This document shows, in pieces, positions 54,814-63,399 of a stretch of 64,000 nucleotides of DNA (within the stretch, counting starts at the first letter, position 1; each line of letters opens with the position of its first letter). The notes under the pieces are model-generated. The model was given only the letters and a program-made list of their open reading frames with translations, did no database searches and was not told the DNA's origin. This DNA comes from SAR86 cluster bacterium SAR86B (lineage in GTDB: Bacteria; Pseudomonadota; Gammaproteobacteria; Magnimaribacterales; D2472). The DNA lies in NCBI GenBank assembly GCA_905181955.1, contig CAJJAC010000009.1, positions 183,684-247,683 of the forward strand. Reading direction: 5' to 3'. Position numbers and translations under genes: made by a program.

Positions 54814-55809
54814 ATGAAAAAAGTCTTAAAGACCACGAGTTTATTTTTATTTCTCAGCATAGGAATTTTAATCTTTACAGGAATTTACTTCGATATTCAA
54901 AGAGAAAAGTTAGAGACTAAATACGCAACCGGAGCCTCTCAGTTTCTTGATTTACCTGACGGAGCCAGAATTCATTTCCGTGATGAAGGAAAGACTGATA
55001 AACCTGCAATTGTATTACTGCATGGTTTTAACGGTTCTTTATTAAACTTTGAAAGACTAGTGCCTTTGTTGGCTAATAATTTTAGGCTTGTTAGCTTAGA
55101 TTTACCCGGTTTTGGGCTTACAGGCGCTACACCTAATGCTGATTACACTACAAAGAATTATATGGATACTGTTACTTCTATAACTAATTATTTAGGTATA
55201 AATAAATTTTCTATAGCAGGCAACTCTATGGGAGGCGGAGTGGCCTGGAGATATGCTATTGAATACCCAAGTAAGGTTGAGGGTTTAATATTATTGGCTT
55301 CAAGCGGTGTCATGACAAAAGCAGACAGAGATAGATTTGAAAAAAGAAAAGATAATTCACCGATTGTGTGGAGATTGATGGGTTCTAGTGTGATAAAAAA
55401 AATTCTTATGTATTACACGCCTAGATTCTTTGCTACACAGGGACTTAAAGCATCAGTTTTTAATCAAGAGCTAGCCACTAAAGAATACGCTAGACAATTT
55501 CATGATTTAACCTTGCTTGAGGGTTCAAGAAAAGCGATCCTTTCTATGGGCTTTGGTAGTAGAGATCGAATGTATGGGCCTGAGATATTCAAGAAAATTA
55601 TTGCACCAACTTTAGTAATACACGGTAAAGAAGATAATATTATCGGAGTTGAAAGCTCTGAGAGTTTTAAAAAGAACATAAAACATGTAGAAGTTAAGGT
55701 TTATTTAGACACGGGTCATTTACCAATGTATGAAGACCCTAAAAGAACTGCTAACGATATTATTAAGTTTTTAAATATCGAATTGAATAATTCCAGATCA
55801 AATGAATAG
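54814..55809 (+). CDS. alpha/beta-fold hydrolase, membrane-anchored
   Basis: A 331-residue protein with an N-terminal anchor or uncleaved signal (TTSLFLFLSIGILIFTGIYF). The alpha/beta hydrolase domain has the oxyanion HGFNGS, nucleophile elbow GNSMGGG (S138), acid D275 (HGKEDNIIG) and H302 (TGHLPMYEDP). Overall it resembles esterase/C-C bond hydrolase types (LDLPGFGLTG); the substrate is unknown. Base composition is that of the host background. The gene stands alone between repeat copies A and B; the 5' gap carries no promoter I can defend. Confidence 0.88.
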   Translation: MKKVLKTTSLFLFLSIGILIFTGIYFDIQREKLETKYATGASQFLDLPDGARIHFRDEGKTDKPAIVLLHGFNGSLLNFERLVPLLANNFRLVSLDLPGFGLTGATPNADYTTKNYMDTVTSITNYLGINKFSIAGNSMGGGVAWRYAIEYPSKVEGLILLASSGVMTKADRDRFEKRKDNSPIVWRLMGSSVIKKILMYYTPRFFATQGLKASVFNQELATKEYARQFHDLTLLEGSRKAILSMGFGSRDRMYGPEIFKKIIAPTLVIHGKEDNIIGVESSESFKKNIKHVEVKVYLDTGHLPMYEDPKRTANDIIKFLNIELNNSRSNE

Positions 55810-55836
55810 ATCTATAACATTAATTAGGGGCCCCTC

Positions 55837-56043
55837 TTACTTACTGGAAATATGGTAGACAGTAGAAGCAGGGGCCTTGTACTTGGTTATTAAGTCTTCA
55901 AGGGCTGGCATGATTCTTTGCCCTAAGTCATTGATATGGCCGTGCACGTACTCATTACAGATGGTTTCTTTAAGATCTGCCTTCATGTATTGTTCTCTGA
56001 GTAGTTGTGAAGGAAAAGGAATTTTGGATATAAGCGGTTCCAA
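55837..56043 (-). CDS. unrecognised short ORF or gene remnant
   Basis: A 68-codon frame on the minus strand beginning with TTG at 56043 (a stop lies two codons upstream) or, at 49 residues, with the internal ATG. The product is soluble and helical, including ADLKETICNEYVHGHINDLG and ALEDLITKYKAPASTVYHI; I do not recognise a family. Local G+C is about 43-45 percent, higher than its surroundings, and repeat copy B overlaps the 5' end. It may be the tail of a larger foreign gene. The remaining part of the 55810-56147 gap holds a 10-bp GGGGCCCC-centred palindrome at 55826-55835 and nothing else I can name. Confidence 0.35.
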   Translation of the reverse strand: MEPLISKIPFPSQLLREQYMKADLKETICNEYVHGHINDLGQRIMPALEDLITKYKAPASTVYHISSK

Positions 56044-56065
56044 TTCTTAACCAGAAGGTCCACCA
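56036..56065 (+). repeat. tRNA-3'-end-like element, copy B
   Basis: A 30-bp sequence beginning GGTTCCAATT and ending GGTCCACCA, matching copy A at 25 of 30 positions. The shared TCCACCA end and T-arm-like GGTT...AACC pairing are kept, but the acceptor-like part (GAAGG) differs, so it does not match tRNA-Ala beyond TCCACCA. Confidence 0.5.
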
Positions 56066-56147
56066 ATAATTATTTAATCTTTATCAATTTTGCTCAAAAT
56101 GACTATTTATATATAATCATATAAGTGCTTATTAAACATAGGAAATA

Positions 56148-58424
56148 ATGTCTGAGAATATATCTTTATGGAATAAATTAACAACTCATCCAACAGTAAG
56201 AGCTGGATCCACTTATGCAGTTATTGCATTTATTACTGTTCAAGTAATTAGTCTTGTGGCTGGTCCATTTAACCTAGGTGACAACTTAGTTCAAGGTGTA
56301 ATCCTAGCCAGTATTATCGGTTTCCCGGTGGTTATTCTTTTATCAATTATTATCTCTTCCCATTTCAGCACCCCTAAATTATTACTTATTTCAGTTGGAG
56401 TAGTTATAGCCGTTTATCTTGGCTGGTCTTTTTACTGGATTCAATTTGTTAAATCACCTGAATTAAAAAAAGCTTTTGATAATGATAATTATGCAAAAAC
56501 ATGGATTATTGCTCGTGAAATTAATCAAGTTTTTCCCTTCATATCAGATGTTCAAGAAGCATATGATCAATTAAGCAGGTCTGCTAACTTTAATATTAAA
56601 CAAGACAATGTTGATGTTTATTGGAAGCCTTATGCATCTAATGATTTTGAATGGGAGTTTTTAGGTACAGACCCTAAAGGTATTCAAAATCTTCCAGTTG
56701 GACCTGTACAACTAAGATTAGAAAAAGATGGATTTGAAACAGCATATATAAGCTCTAATAACCCCAGCCTACTGTTTAAAAATCTTCCTGTTGATTTAGG
56801 TTTTGAAGTAGCGCCTATGGAACTAGTTAATAAAGATATCATCCCAAATGGAATGGTCTATGTTCCTGGTGGTCAATTTGTTCCCGCTATTTCTGGTGAA
56901 AGCACAAAACCTTTTACATTGAGTCCTTATTTTATAGATAAATATGAGATCACTAATGAGCAATTCAAGATATTTATAGATGCAGGTGGCTATACAAATC
57001 CAAGATACTGGGAGGATATGGATTTTATCAAAGATGGTGTAAGTTTAACTTTTGAAGAAGCCCTGGTTCTCATGAAGGATCAAACTGGACGATCTGGACC
57101 TCTCAATTGGGAGTTATCAGATTATGCTGAAGGAGAAGAAAATTTACCAGTTACAGGAATTAGCTGGTATGAAGCTCAAGCTTATGCAAAATTCATGGGC
57201 AATATTTTGCCTCCATATTTTCATTGGGCAAAAGCAGCATTTCCACCAGATGAGTGGATTTCTCCCTTAGCTCCTGAAATGCTGTCACAAAGTAATTATA
57301 AAGGTGACGAGGTTGTCGAAGTTGGTACTTTTAAATCTATCGGGCCTTATGGGACTTATGATATGACTGGGAATGTGAGAGAGTGGGTGTGGAATATCTT
57401 TGGTGGCAGGGGTATGACTTTAGGTGGCGCAGTAAGTGAACCTCAGTACACTGGTTTTCAAGCCAATCCAATGCCAAGATTTAACCGCTCTAATTTAACA
57501 GGCTTTAGAACTGTCCGTTTATTAAATCCAGCTGACATGAATCCATTTGGAGGTCCAATCAATAGACCTCAACCCCCATCTGCAGATTTCTTTAAACCAT
57601 TAGATGATCAAGCTTATAAATTATTTACAACTCAATTTGCATATTCGCGCAGAGATCTTAATCCTAAAACTATATATGTAGATGATACGCATCCTGACTG
57701 GATTAAAGAAAAAATATCTATTGATGTGGGTTATAACAATGAAAGAATGGACGTCCTAATATTCAGACCCAAAAATGTTTATAACAGCGTTAGCTCAGTT
57801 CTTGTCTACCCAGGTTTAAATTACTTTAGAAACCCACCAGATATTGATGAGATTGATCCAGGCGAATATGGATTAGACTTTATTATAAAAAGTGGTAGAG
57901 CTTTGGTTTGGGCTTCATTTAAAGGATCACTTAACAGAATGGTTGATGCCTCTATTGCTCAGCCAACTACAGATGACCAATTTAGACAATTTAGAGAAAT
58001 GATGGTTAATTGGAGAGTAGATACAGGAAGGGTATTAGACTATTTAGAGGATAGACCTGATTTTACAAATGATAAAATAAATTACCTCGGAATGAGTTAT
58101 GGAGCAATCTTTACCCCTATAGTCTTACTAACTGAGAAACGCTTCAAATCTGCTGTCTTTTTAAGTGGTGGTTTTGCTCCAACATACCCTCCACATTCAG
58201 ATGGTATATTTTATTTAGATAGAGTTAAAACTCCAGTTCTAATGCTCAACGGTGAACAAGATTTCTTGATTCCTATTGAGTCTCAAGAAGCTCTATATAA
58301 TGGCTTAGGCACACCTGAGGAAGATAAGAAATATGTTGTTTACAAAGCTGGTCATTGGCCTCTGCCAAGAAATCAAATGATTAATGAAACTTTGGAATGG
58401 TTGGATAAATATGAATCGCAATAA
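56148..58424 (+). CDS. fusion protein: membrane anchor, PEGA-like, FGE-like and alpha/beta hydrolase domains
   Basis: A 758-residue protein. Three hydrophobic segments (about 17-107) resemble the anchor of TPR/adenylate-cyclase-type proteins. A PEGA-like segment follows (about 160-205, LPVGPVQLRLEKDGFETAYIS), then a formylglycine-generating-enzyme/SUMF1 fold (about 238-465: MVYVPGGQFVP, IDKYEITNEQF, GISWYEAQAYAKFMG, GTYDMTGNVREWVW, LTGFRTV), and an alpha/beta hydrolase (about 490-758; nucleophile LGMSYGAIF, acid NGEQDFLIP, KAGHWPLP). The FGE copper-binding cysteines are absent, so that domain is probably non-catalytic. Similar FGE-hydrolase fusions usually carry a Ser/Thr kinase in front; here there is only the anchor. 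AGGAAA precedes the ATG. First gene of an operon running to phzF. Confidence 0.8.
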   Translation: MSENISLWNKLTTHPTVRAGSTYAVIAFITVQVISLVAGPFNLGDNLVQGVILASIIGFPVVILLSIIISSHFSTPKLLLISVGVVIAVYLGWSFYWIQFVKSPELKKAFDNDNYAKTWIIAREINQVFPFISDVQEAYDQLSRSANFNIKQDNVDVYWKPYASNDFEWEFLGTDPKGIQNLPVGPVQLRLEKDGFETAYISSNNPSLLFKNLPVDLGFEVAPMELVNKDIIPNGMVYVPGGQFVPAISGESTKPFTLSPYFIDKYEITNEQFKIFIDAGGYTNPRYWEDMDFIKDGVSLTFEEALVLMKDQTGRSGPLNWELSDYAEGEENLPVTGISWYEAQAYAKFMGNILPPYFHWAKAAFPPDEWISPLAPEMLSQSNYKGDEVVEVGTFKSIGPYGTYDMTGNVREWVWNIFGGRGMTLGGAVSEPQYTGFQANPMPRFNRSNLTGFRTVRLLNPADMNPFGGPINRPQPPSADFFKPLDDQAYKLFTTQFAYSRRDLNPKTIYVDDTHPDWIKEKISIDVGYNNERMDVLIFRPKNVYNSVSSVLVYPGLNYFRNPPDIDEIDPGEYGLDFIIKSGRALVWASFKGSLNRMVDASIAQPTTDDQFRQFREMMVNWRVDTGRVLDYLEDRPDFTNDKINYLGMSYGAIFTPIVLLTEKRFKSAVFLSGGFAPTYPPHSDGIFYLDRVKTPVLMLNGEQDFLIPIESQEALYNGLGTPEEDKKYVVYKAGHWPLPRNQMINETLEWLDKYESQ

Positions 58425-59682
58425 TATAAAAAATTATTTATTTACACTATTAGCAACTCTTTCTACAGTCGCTTTGACTAATGAAGCTATATTAGTTCCT
58501 GACAATATTCTAGATGTTAGATCAGGCAAGCTTATACAAGCTCAGATTCACATTAAAGATGGTTTAATTAAATCAATTGCAAAAAAAATAGATTCTAAGG
58601 CTGATATTGAAGTTATTAATCTTAAAGGTATAACCTTGGTGCCTGGTTTGATGGATGCGCATGTTCATTTGATTGGAAATAATGAGCTGAATGGATACCA
58701 ATCAATGAGTGAATCAAGTCAAATGGCAACTCTTTATGGGGTTAAGAATGCAAAAAGCACTCTTATGGCTGGTTTTACAACTGTAAGGAATGTTGGTGCA
58801 GGAGAGTTTGCGGATGTTGCGCTTAGAGATGCAATTAAAAGAGGGATTGTAGAGGGCCCAACAATGCTTGTCTCTGGTCCAACTTTAAGTATTTCAGGTG
58901 GTCATGGTGACAATAATCTTATGCCTTATACGAGTGATATTAAAACTAAAAAGCATAATATTGTTGATAGCCCTTGGGAGGGCAGAAAAGCTGTTAGATT
59001 AAATAGAAAATACGGCGCTAACTTAATTAAATTCACTGCCACTGGCGGAGTCATGTCAAAGAACACCGATGTTAATGCTAGACAATTTACCTATGAAGAA
59101 ATGCAAGCAATGATAGATGAAGCGCATAGTCATGGAATGAAAGTTGCCGCTCATGCTCATGGTCTTGAGGGTATCAGAACAGCCATAAAAGCTGGAGTAG
59201 ATTCAGTAGAACATAGTAGTTATATAGATGAGGCTACAGTGAAGCTAGCAATCGAGAATGGAACCTATTTATCTATGGATATTTATGTCTCTGATTACAT
59301 CTTAGGTGAGGGAGCTAAAAAAGGTATTCTTGAGGAATCTCTTGCAAAAGAAAGAGTTGTTGGCAAATTACAAAGACAAAATTTTAAAATAGCTCATTCA
59401 CTTGGGGCATTAATGGTTTTTGGAACAGATGCTGGAATATATGATCATGGCGATAACGCCAATCAGTTTAAGTATATGGTTAAATGGGGAATGTCACCAC
59501 TAGAGGCTATCCAAGCTGCCACAATTAATACAACAGATTTATTTGGTCTAACTAATACTGGTGAAATAAAAGAAAATTTTGCTGCTGATATTATTGGTGT
59601 TAAGGGCAATCCTTTAAAGGATATAAGTATTCTAGAAGATGTAGTTTTTGTTATGAAATCTGGAAAAGTCGTTAAGAATTAA
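58411..59682 (+). CDS. exported metal-dependent amidohydrolase
   Basis: A 423-residue amidohydrolase-superfamily protein with a signal peptide (NYLFTLLATLSTVALTNEA). Metal-site residues are DAHVHL (HxH), ANLIKFTATGG with the carboxylatable Lys, AAHAHG, SVEHSSY and FGTDAGIYDHG (Asp). It belongs with imidazolonepropionase/prolidase-like peptidases (Xaa-Pro or Xaa-Arg dipeptidase-type), which fits a peptide-scavenging role in the periplasm. The frame is open from 58384, but the ATG at 58411 gives a clean signal peptide; it overlaps the preceding gene by 14 bp. Confidence 0.88.
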   Translation: MNRNNIKNYLFTLLATLSTVALTNEAILVPDNILDVRSGKLIQAQIHIKDGLIKSIAKKIDSKADIEVINLKGITLVPGLMDAHVHLIGNNELNGYQSMSESSQMATLYGVKNAKSTLMAGFTTVRNVGAGEFADVALRDAIKRGIVEGPTMLVSGPTLSISGGHGDNNLMPYTSDIKTKKHNIVDSPWEGRKAVRLNRKYGANLIKFTATGGVMSKNTDVNARQFTYEEMQAMIDEAHSHGMKVAAHAHGLEGIRTAIKAGVDSVEHSSYIDEATVKLAIENGTYLSMDIYVSDYILGEGAKKGILEESLAKERVVGKLQRQNFKIAHSLGALMVFGTDAGIYDHGDNANQFKYMVKWGMSPLEAIQAATINTTDLFGLTNTGEIKENFAADIIGVKGNPLKDISILEDVVFVMKSGKVVKN

Positions 59683-59684
59683 AT

Positions 59685-60599
59685 ATGGCTCATAATCACG
59701 CTCATGGTCATCACCATCACCATCACCATCACTCACCAGACTCTAGTGATGGATTATTAATTGGTGCAGTTTCAATTAATCTTATATTAACGATTGCGCA
59801 GTTTGTTGGTGGAATCATTTCAGGCAGTTTATCTCTAATCGCAGATGCTCTGCATAATTTAAGTGATGCAGCTTCTTTAGGTATAGCTATCTTTGCAAGA
59901 AAAATTTCAAGAAAACCAGCTGATCATATCAATACATTTGGTTATAAAAGAGCAGAGGTGATAGCTGCTCTAATTAATTTAACTCTATTAATTACCATTA
60001 GTTTGTATTTAATCTATGAGGCTATCTTAAGGGTTTATAACCCAGTAGAGATATCTGGTTGGATCATTGTCATCATTGCTGGCGTGGCTTTGGTAATTGA
60101 TCTTGTTACAGCTCTTATTACTCACAGTATGAGTAAAAATAATATGAATATGAAAGCGGCATTTTTACATAACCTTTCAGATGCATTCGCATCTATTGGC
60201 GTAATCGTTGCTGGGTCTCTTATTATTTTATATCAGTGGTATTGGGTAGATACTTTAGTGACTTTAGCCATTGGTGGGTTTATCTTATATCAAGGAATCT
60301 TAATGCTTCCAAAAACTATTCATTTATTAATGGAGGGTGCACCTGAGGGAATTTCCTTAGATGATATTAAAGATGAACTAGAAAGCTTGGATGGTGTAAT
60401 AGATGTTCACCATATTCACCTTTGGAGTTTAGATGAAACAAGGATAGCTCTTGAAGCACACGTAGTTACAAATAATGCTAATACTCTAACTGAGCTAGAG
60501 CCAATTAAGGCTAGTATAAAATCTTTATTACTTTCCCAATTTAATATTTCTCACTCCACGCTTGAGTTCGAGGATCCCTCTCTTGAAAACTGTGACTAA
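59685..60599 (+). CDS. cation diffusion facilitator (zinc-type) with His-rich N-terminus
   Basis: A 304-residue CDF exporter. The N-terminus is a natural metal-binding tail with eight consecutive His (residues 9-16) and three more before them. Six membrane segments follow; the zinc sites are in TM2 and TM5 (ADALHNLSDAASL; FLHNLSDAFASIG). The cytosolic ferredoxin-like domain starts near EGAPEGISLDDIKDEL and carries DVHHIHLWSLDE. It exports Zn2+ or similar by proton antiport. It starts 2 nt after the zinc-type amidohydrolase gene. The His codons alternate CAT/CAC, a (CATCAC)4 microsatellite. Confidence 0.93.
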   Translation: MAHNHAHGHHHHHHHHSPDSSDGLLIGAVSINLILTIAQFVGGIISGSLSLIADALHNLSDAASLGIAIFARKISRKPADHINTFGYKRAEVIAALINLTLLITISLYLIYEAILRVYNPVEISGWIIVIIAGVALVIDLVTALITHSMSKNNMNMKAAFLHNLSDAFASIGVIVAGSLIILYQWYWVDTLVTLAIGGFILYQGILMLPKTIHLLMEGAPEGISLDDIKDELESLDGVIDVHHIHLWSLDETRIALEAHVVTNNANTLTELEPIKASIKSLLLSQFNISHSTLEFEDPSLENCD

Positions 60600-61374
60600 A
60601 TTAGATTTATATCAAGTAGACGCTTTTACAAATACATTATTCAAAGGCAATCCTGCTGCAGTTATTTTTTCGTCTCCCTTGCCTCATGATGTCATGCAAA
60701 AAATAGCGCTAGAAAATAATTTATCAGAAACAGCTTTTATTAGTGAAGATGGTGGAAATTATAATATTAAATGGTTTTCTCCTTTAATGGAGATTGATCT
60801 TTGTGGTCATGCAACTCTTGCATCAGCACATATATACTTTTCAGAGATTAATCATAAAGCTAAAAAAATTACGTTTACTTCTAATAGTGGAAATCTTGAA
60901 GTCTCCAAAAAAGATAAATACATATATTTAGATTTTCCAAGAGATAATTACATGCCTCTGGAGATTGACGATAATTTATTAGCAATGCTGGGTAATGTTC
61001 CTGTTGAGGTCTTTAGAGGAAGAGATGACATTATGTGCATTTTTGAGAATGAGTCTTCTATACACGAGATTAGGCCTGATATGGACTTACTAAAAATATA
61101 TCCAGTTAGAGGTCTTATTGTTAGTGCTAGAGGAACAGATTGTGACTTTATATCAAGATGCTTTTTCCCTGTAACTGGCGTTGATGAAGATCCAGTAACA
61201 GGCTCAGCACATACAACTCTCACACCTTATTGGGCCAAGGCTCTAAATAAAGAATCATTGAATGCAAAACAAGTATCTGCGAGAGGTGGAGAGCTTAGAT
61301 GCACCCTAGCAGGAGAAAGAGTAATTATTGGAGGAGAAGCTATAACCTATATGAAAGGATCTATAGCTATATAA
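60583..61374 (+). CDS. PhzF-family isomerase/epimerase-like protein
   Basis: A 263-residue protein with the two-half PhzF fold. The N-terminal YQVDAFTNTLFKGNPAAV, catalytic Glu in NLSETAFI (E49) and LCGHATLAS are conserved, as is the second-half GVDEDPVTGSAHTTLTPYWA. Members isomerise small ring or amino-acid-like substrates; function is unassigned outside phenazine synthesis. Start choice: a TTG at 60583 has GAGGA 8 nt upstream inside the CDF gene, better placed than the GTG at 60592. It overlaps the CDF gene by 17 bp and convergent tdk by 8 bp. Confidence 0.88.
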   Translation: MKTVTKLDLYQVDAFTNTLFKGNPAAVIFSSPLPHDVMQKIALENNLSETAFISEDGGNYNIKWFSPLMEIDLCGHATLASAHIYFSEINHKAKKITFTSNSGNLEVSKKDKYIYLDFPRDNYMPLEIDDNLLAMLGNVPVEVFRGRDDIMCIFENESSIHEIRPDMDLLKIYPVRGLIVSARGTDCDFISRCFFPVTGVDEDPVTGSAHTTLTPYWAKALNKESLNAKQVSARGGELRCTLAGERVIIGGEAITYMKGSIAI

Positions 61375-61948
61375 GATTCGTTAAAGTTCTAAAATGCTTT
61401 CTGCAAACTACTTGATAAGTTTCATTGCCACCTATTTGAATTTTCTGCCCTTCAACTAAAACTTTGCCATCCTCATTAAGTCTTACTACCATGATTGCTT
61501 TTCGTGAACACATAGAGCAAACAGTTTTTAGCTCAACCAGATTATCAGCAAGTGCTAAAAGATATTTACTGCCCTCAAATAGCTCTCCTTTAAAATCAGT
61601 TCTAATTCCATAGCACATAGCCGGTATATTTAAAGTATCAGTAATTTTACCAATCTGAATTACCTGATCTTTATTTAAAAATTGAACTTCGTCTATTAAA
61701 ATACAATGCAAGTTCTTAGTTTGATTTTCTTTAACATGTTTATAAAAATCAAATTCAGAATTAGCAATAATGGCTTTAGCCTTTAAACCAATTCTAGATT
61801 CAATATAGCCATTATTCATTTCAGCATCGGCTTTGGGAATAAATAGCATAGTTTCCATGCCATTTTCCAGATAGTTATGATTTGATTGAAGGAGGGCGGT
61901 AGATTTCCCAGCATTCATGGTTGAATAAAAAAAATGAATCTTTGCCAT
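61367..61948 (-). CDS. tdk: Thymidine kinase
   Basis: Salvage phosphorylation of thymidine. It has 193 residues. The P-loop is STMNAGKSTALLQ, Walker B is CILIDEVQFL, and the lasso/zinc domain has CSMC and VVCRKHF with the expected two CxxC/CxxH ligand pairs. CYGIRTDFKGELFEGS is conserved. It complements dcd in dTMP supply. Its 3' end overlaps phzF by 8 bp and its start is 39 bp from the divergent Smr-like gene. Confidence 0.97.
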   Translation of the reverse strand: MAKIHFFYSTMNAGKSTALLQSNHNYLENGMETMLFIPKADAEMNNGYIESRIGLKAKAIIANSEFDFYKHVKENQTKNLHCILIDEVQFLNKDQVIQIGKITDTLNIPAMCYGIRTDFKGELFEGSKYLLALADNLVELKTVCSMCSRKAIMVVRLNEDGKVLVEGQKIQIGGNETYQVVCRKHFRTLTNLI

Positions 61949-61987
61949 GATTTAGTAAAATCTCCTTAGTTAAATCTATAATAAGTT

Positions 61988-62221
61988 ATGAACGTATTTG
62001 TTGAAAGTGGTATTACACATTTAGATCTCCATAGAGTTCGTCATCATGATGCCAAAGATCTTGTTATGGATTTTGTTCTTCAATACCAAGACTCTATTCC
62101 ACTTATTATTATCTGTGGAAATAGCAATCGAATGATTGAACTTGCTAAAGATATGCTTTTAAATAATGATATAATTTTTTCAGAACCTAGATATGGGATT
62201 ATTAGAATAGAGTCCCTCTAA
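61988..62221 (+). CDS. mini Smr-like protein
   Basis: A 77-residue protein with LDLH (residues 12-15) near the N-terminus, then an amphipathic helix ([13 protein letters not shown]), a hydrophobic strand and [16 protein letters not shown] in the position of the Smr HGKG...LR loop. This is the layout of a minimal Smr (MutS2 C-terminal) nuclease domain, but the usual HGxG is replaced by CGNS, so activity is doubtful. It lies 20 nt upstream of gcdH on the same strand. Family call is moderate. Confidence 0.55.
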   Translation: MNVFVESGITHLDLHRVRHHDAKDLVMDFVLQYQDSIPLIIICGNSNRMIELAKDMLLNNDIIFSEPRYGIIRIESL

Positions 62222-62241
62222 CGAACATTTTAAAAAACATT

Positions 62242-63399
62242 ATGATTCCAGATATATTTAATTTTGATGACCAACTAACAGAAGAAGAGCTTTTAATAAA
62301 AAAGACTACCCAAGACTATTGCCAAAATGCTTTGATGCCAAGAATTCTTGAGGCTAATAGAAACGAAGTATTTGATAAAGGTATTTATAAGGAGCTAGGT
62401 GAATTAGGTTTACTAGGACCTCACATTAAAGGTTATGGCTGCTCCGGAGTTAATAACGTTTCTTATGGATTGATTGCTCGTGAAATTGAAAGAGTAGATT
62501 CCAGTTACAGATCCGCATTCAGTGTTCAGTCATCATTAGCTATGTATGCTATTTCTAACTTTGGTTCTGAGGATCAAAAAAATCATTACTTACCTGAGAT
62601 GGCTAAAGGTAACTTAATTGGATGTTTTGGCTTAACTGAACCCGATGCTGGCTCAGATCCTTCAAGCATGAAAACTGTTGCCACTAAATCAGATGGTGGT
62701 TACAAACTATCTGGATCTAAAACCTGGATTACAAATTCACCAATAGCAGATGTTTTAATAATTTGGGCAAAAGATGAGCAGGGTGTTTTAAGAGGTTTTA
62801 TAGTAGACAGAGATTCAACTGGATTAGACACACCTTATCTTAATGGTAAATTTGCATTAAGAGCTTCAGCGACTGGAATGATTTTCTTAGATAATGTTTT
62901 TGTTCCTGATGACAAGGTTCTGCCTGATGTCCAAAGTTTCAGAGGTCCTTTTACTTGTCTTAACTCAGCTAGATATGGAATTGCATGGGGAGCACTAGGC
63001 GCAGCTGAATTCTGCTGGTCTCAGTCGCTTACTTATACTTTAGAAAGAGAGCAGTTCGGAAAACCTCTAGCTTCCAAACAATTAATTCAAAAAAAGCTTG
63101 CTGATATGCAAACTGAAATTACTCTCGGGCTTCAAGCTGTATTGCGTGTGGGAAGGTTAATTGATGATGGCAAAATGAAACCAGCAATGATCTCTCTTGT
63201 TAAAAGAAATAATTGTGGAAAGGCTTTAGATATTGCAAGAACTGCTAGAGATATACATGGTGGTAATGGTGTTAGTGATGAATACCATGTAATAAGGCAT
63301 TGCATGAATCTTGAGGCTGTAAATACTTATGAAGGTACTCACGATATCCATGCTCTCATCCTAGGACAAGAGCAAACTGGAATAGCGGCTTTTAGTTAA
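62242..63399 (+). CDS. gcdH: Glutaryl-CoA dehydrogenase
   Basis: FAD enzyme that oxidises and decarboxylates glutaryl-CoA to crotonyl-CoA in lysine/tryptophan breakdown. It has 385 residues. [15 protein letters not shown] and [17 protein letters not shown] form the FAD-binding core. The catalytic Glu is E364 in [15 protein letters not shown], whose wording is specific to this subfamily, as is [20 protein letters not shown] near residue 80. No other lysine-degradation gene is nearby. Its 3' end overlaps the convergent S9 peptidase gene by 8 bp. Confidence 0.93.
   Translation: MIPDIFNFDDQLTEEELLIKKTTQDYCQNALMPRILEANRNEVFDKGIYKELGELGLLGPHIKGYGCSGVNNVSYGLIAREIERVDSSYRSAFSVQSSLAMYAISNFGSEDQKNHYLPEMAKGNLIGCFGLTEPDAGSDPSSMKTVATKSDGGYKLSGSKTWITNSPIADVLIIWAKDEQGVLRGFIVDRDSTGLDTPYLNGKFALRASATGMIFLDNVFVPDDKVLPDVQSFRGPFTCLNSARYGIAWGALGAAEFCWSQSLTYTLEREQFGKPLASKQLIQKKLADMQTEITLGLQAVLRVGRLIDDGKMKPAMISLVKRNNCGKALDIARTARDIHGGNGVSDEYHVIRHCMNLEAVNTYEGTHDIHALILGQEQTGIAAFS

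Noticed and set aside
55826..55835. AGGGGCCCCT palindrome after the alpha/beta hydrolase gene
   Set aside because: A 10-bp palindrome without loop or T-tract; stands out only by its G+C content in this AT-rich gap.
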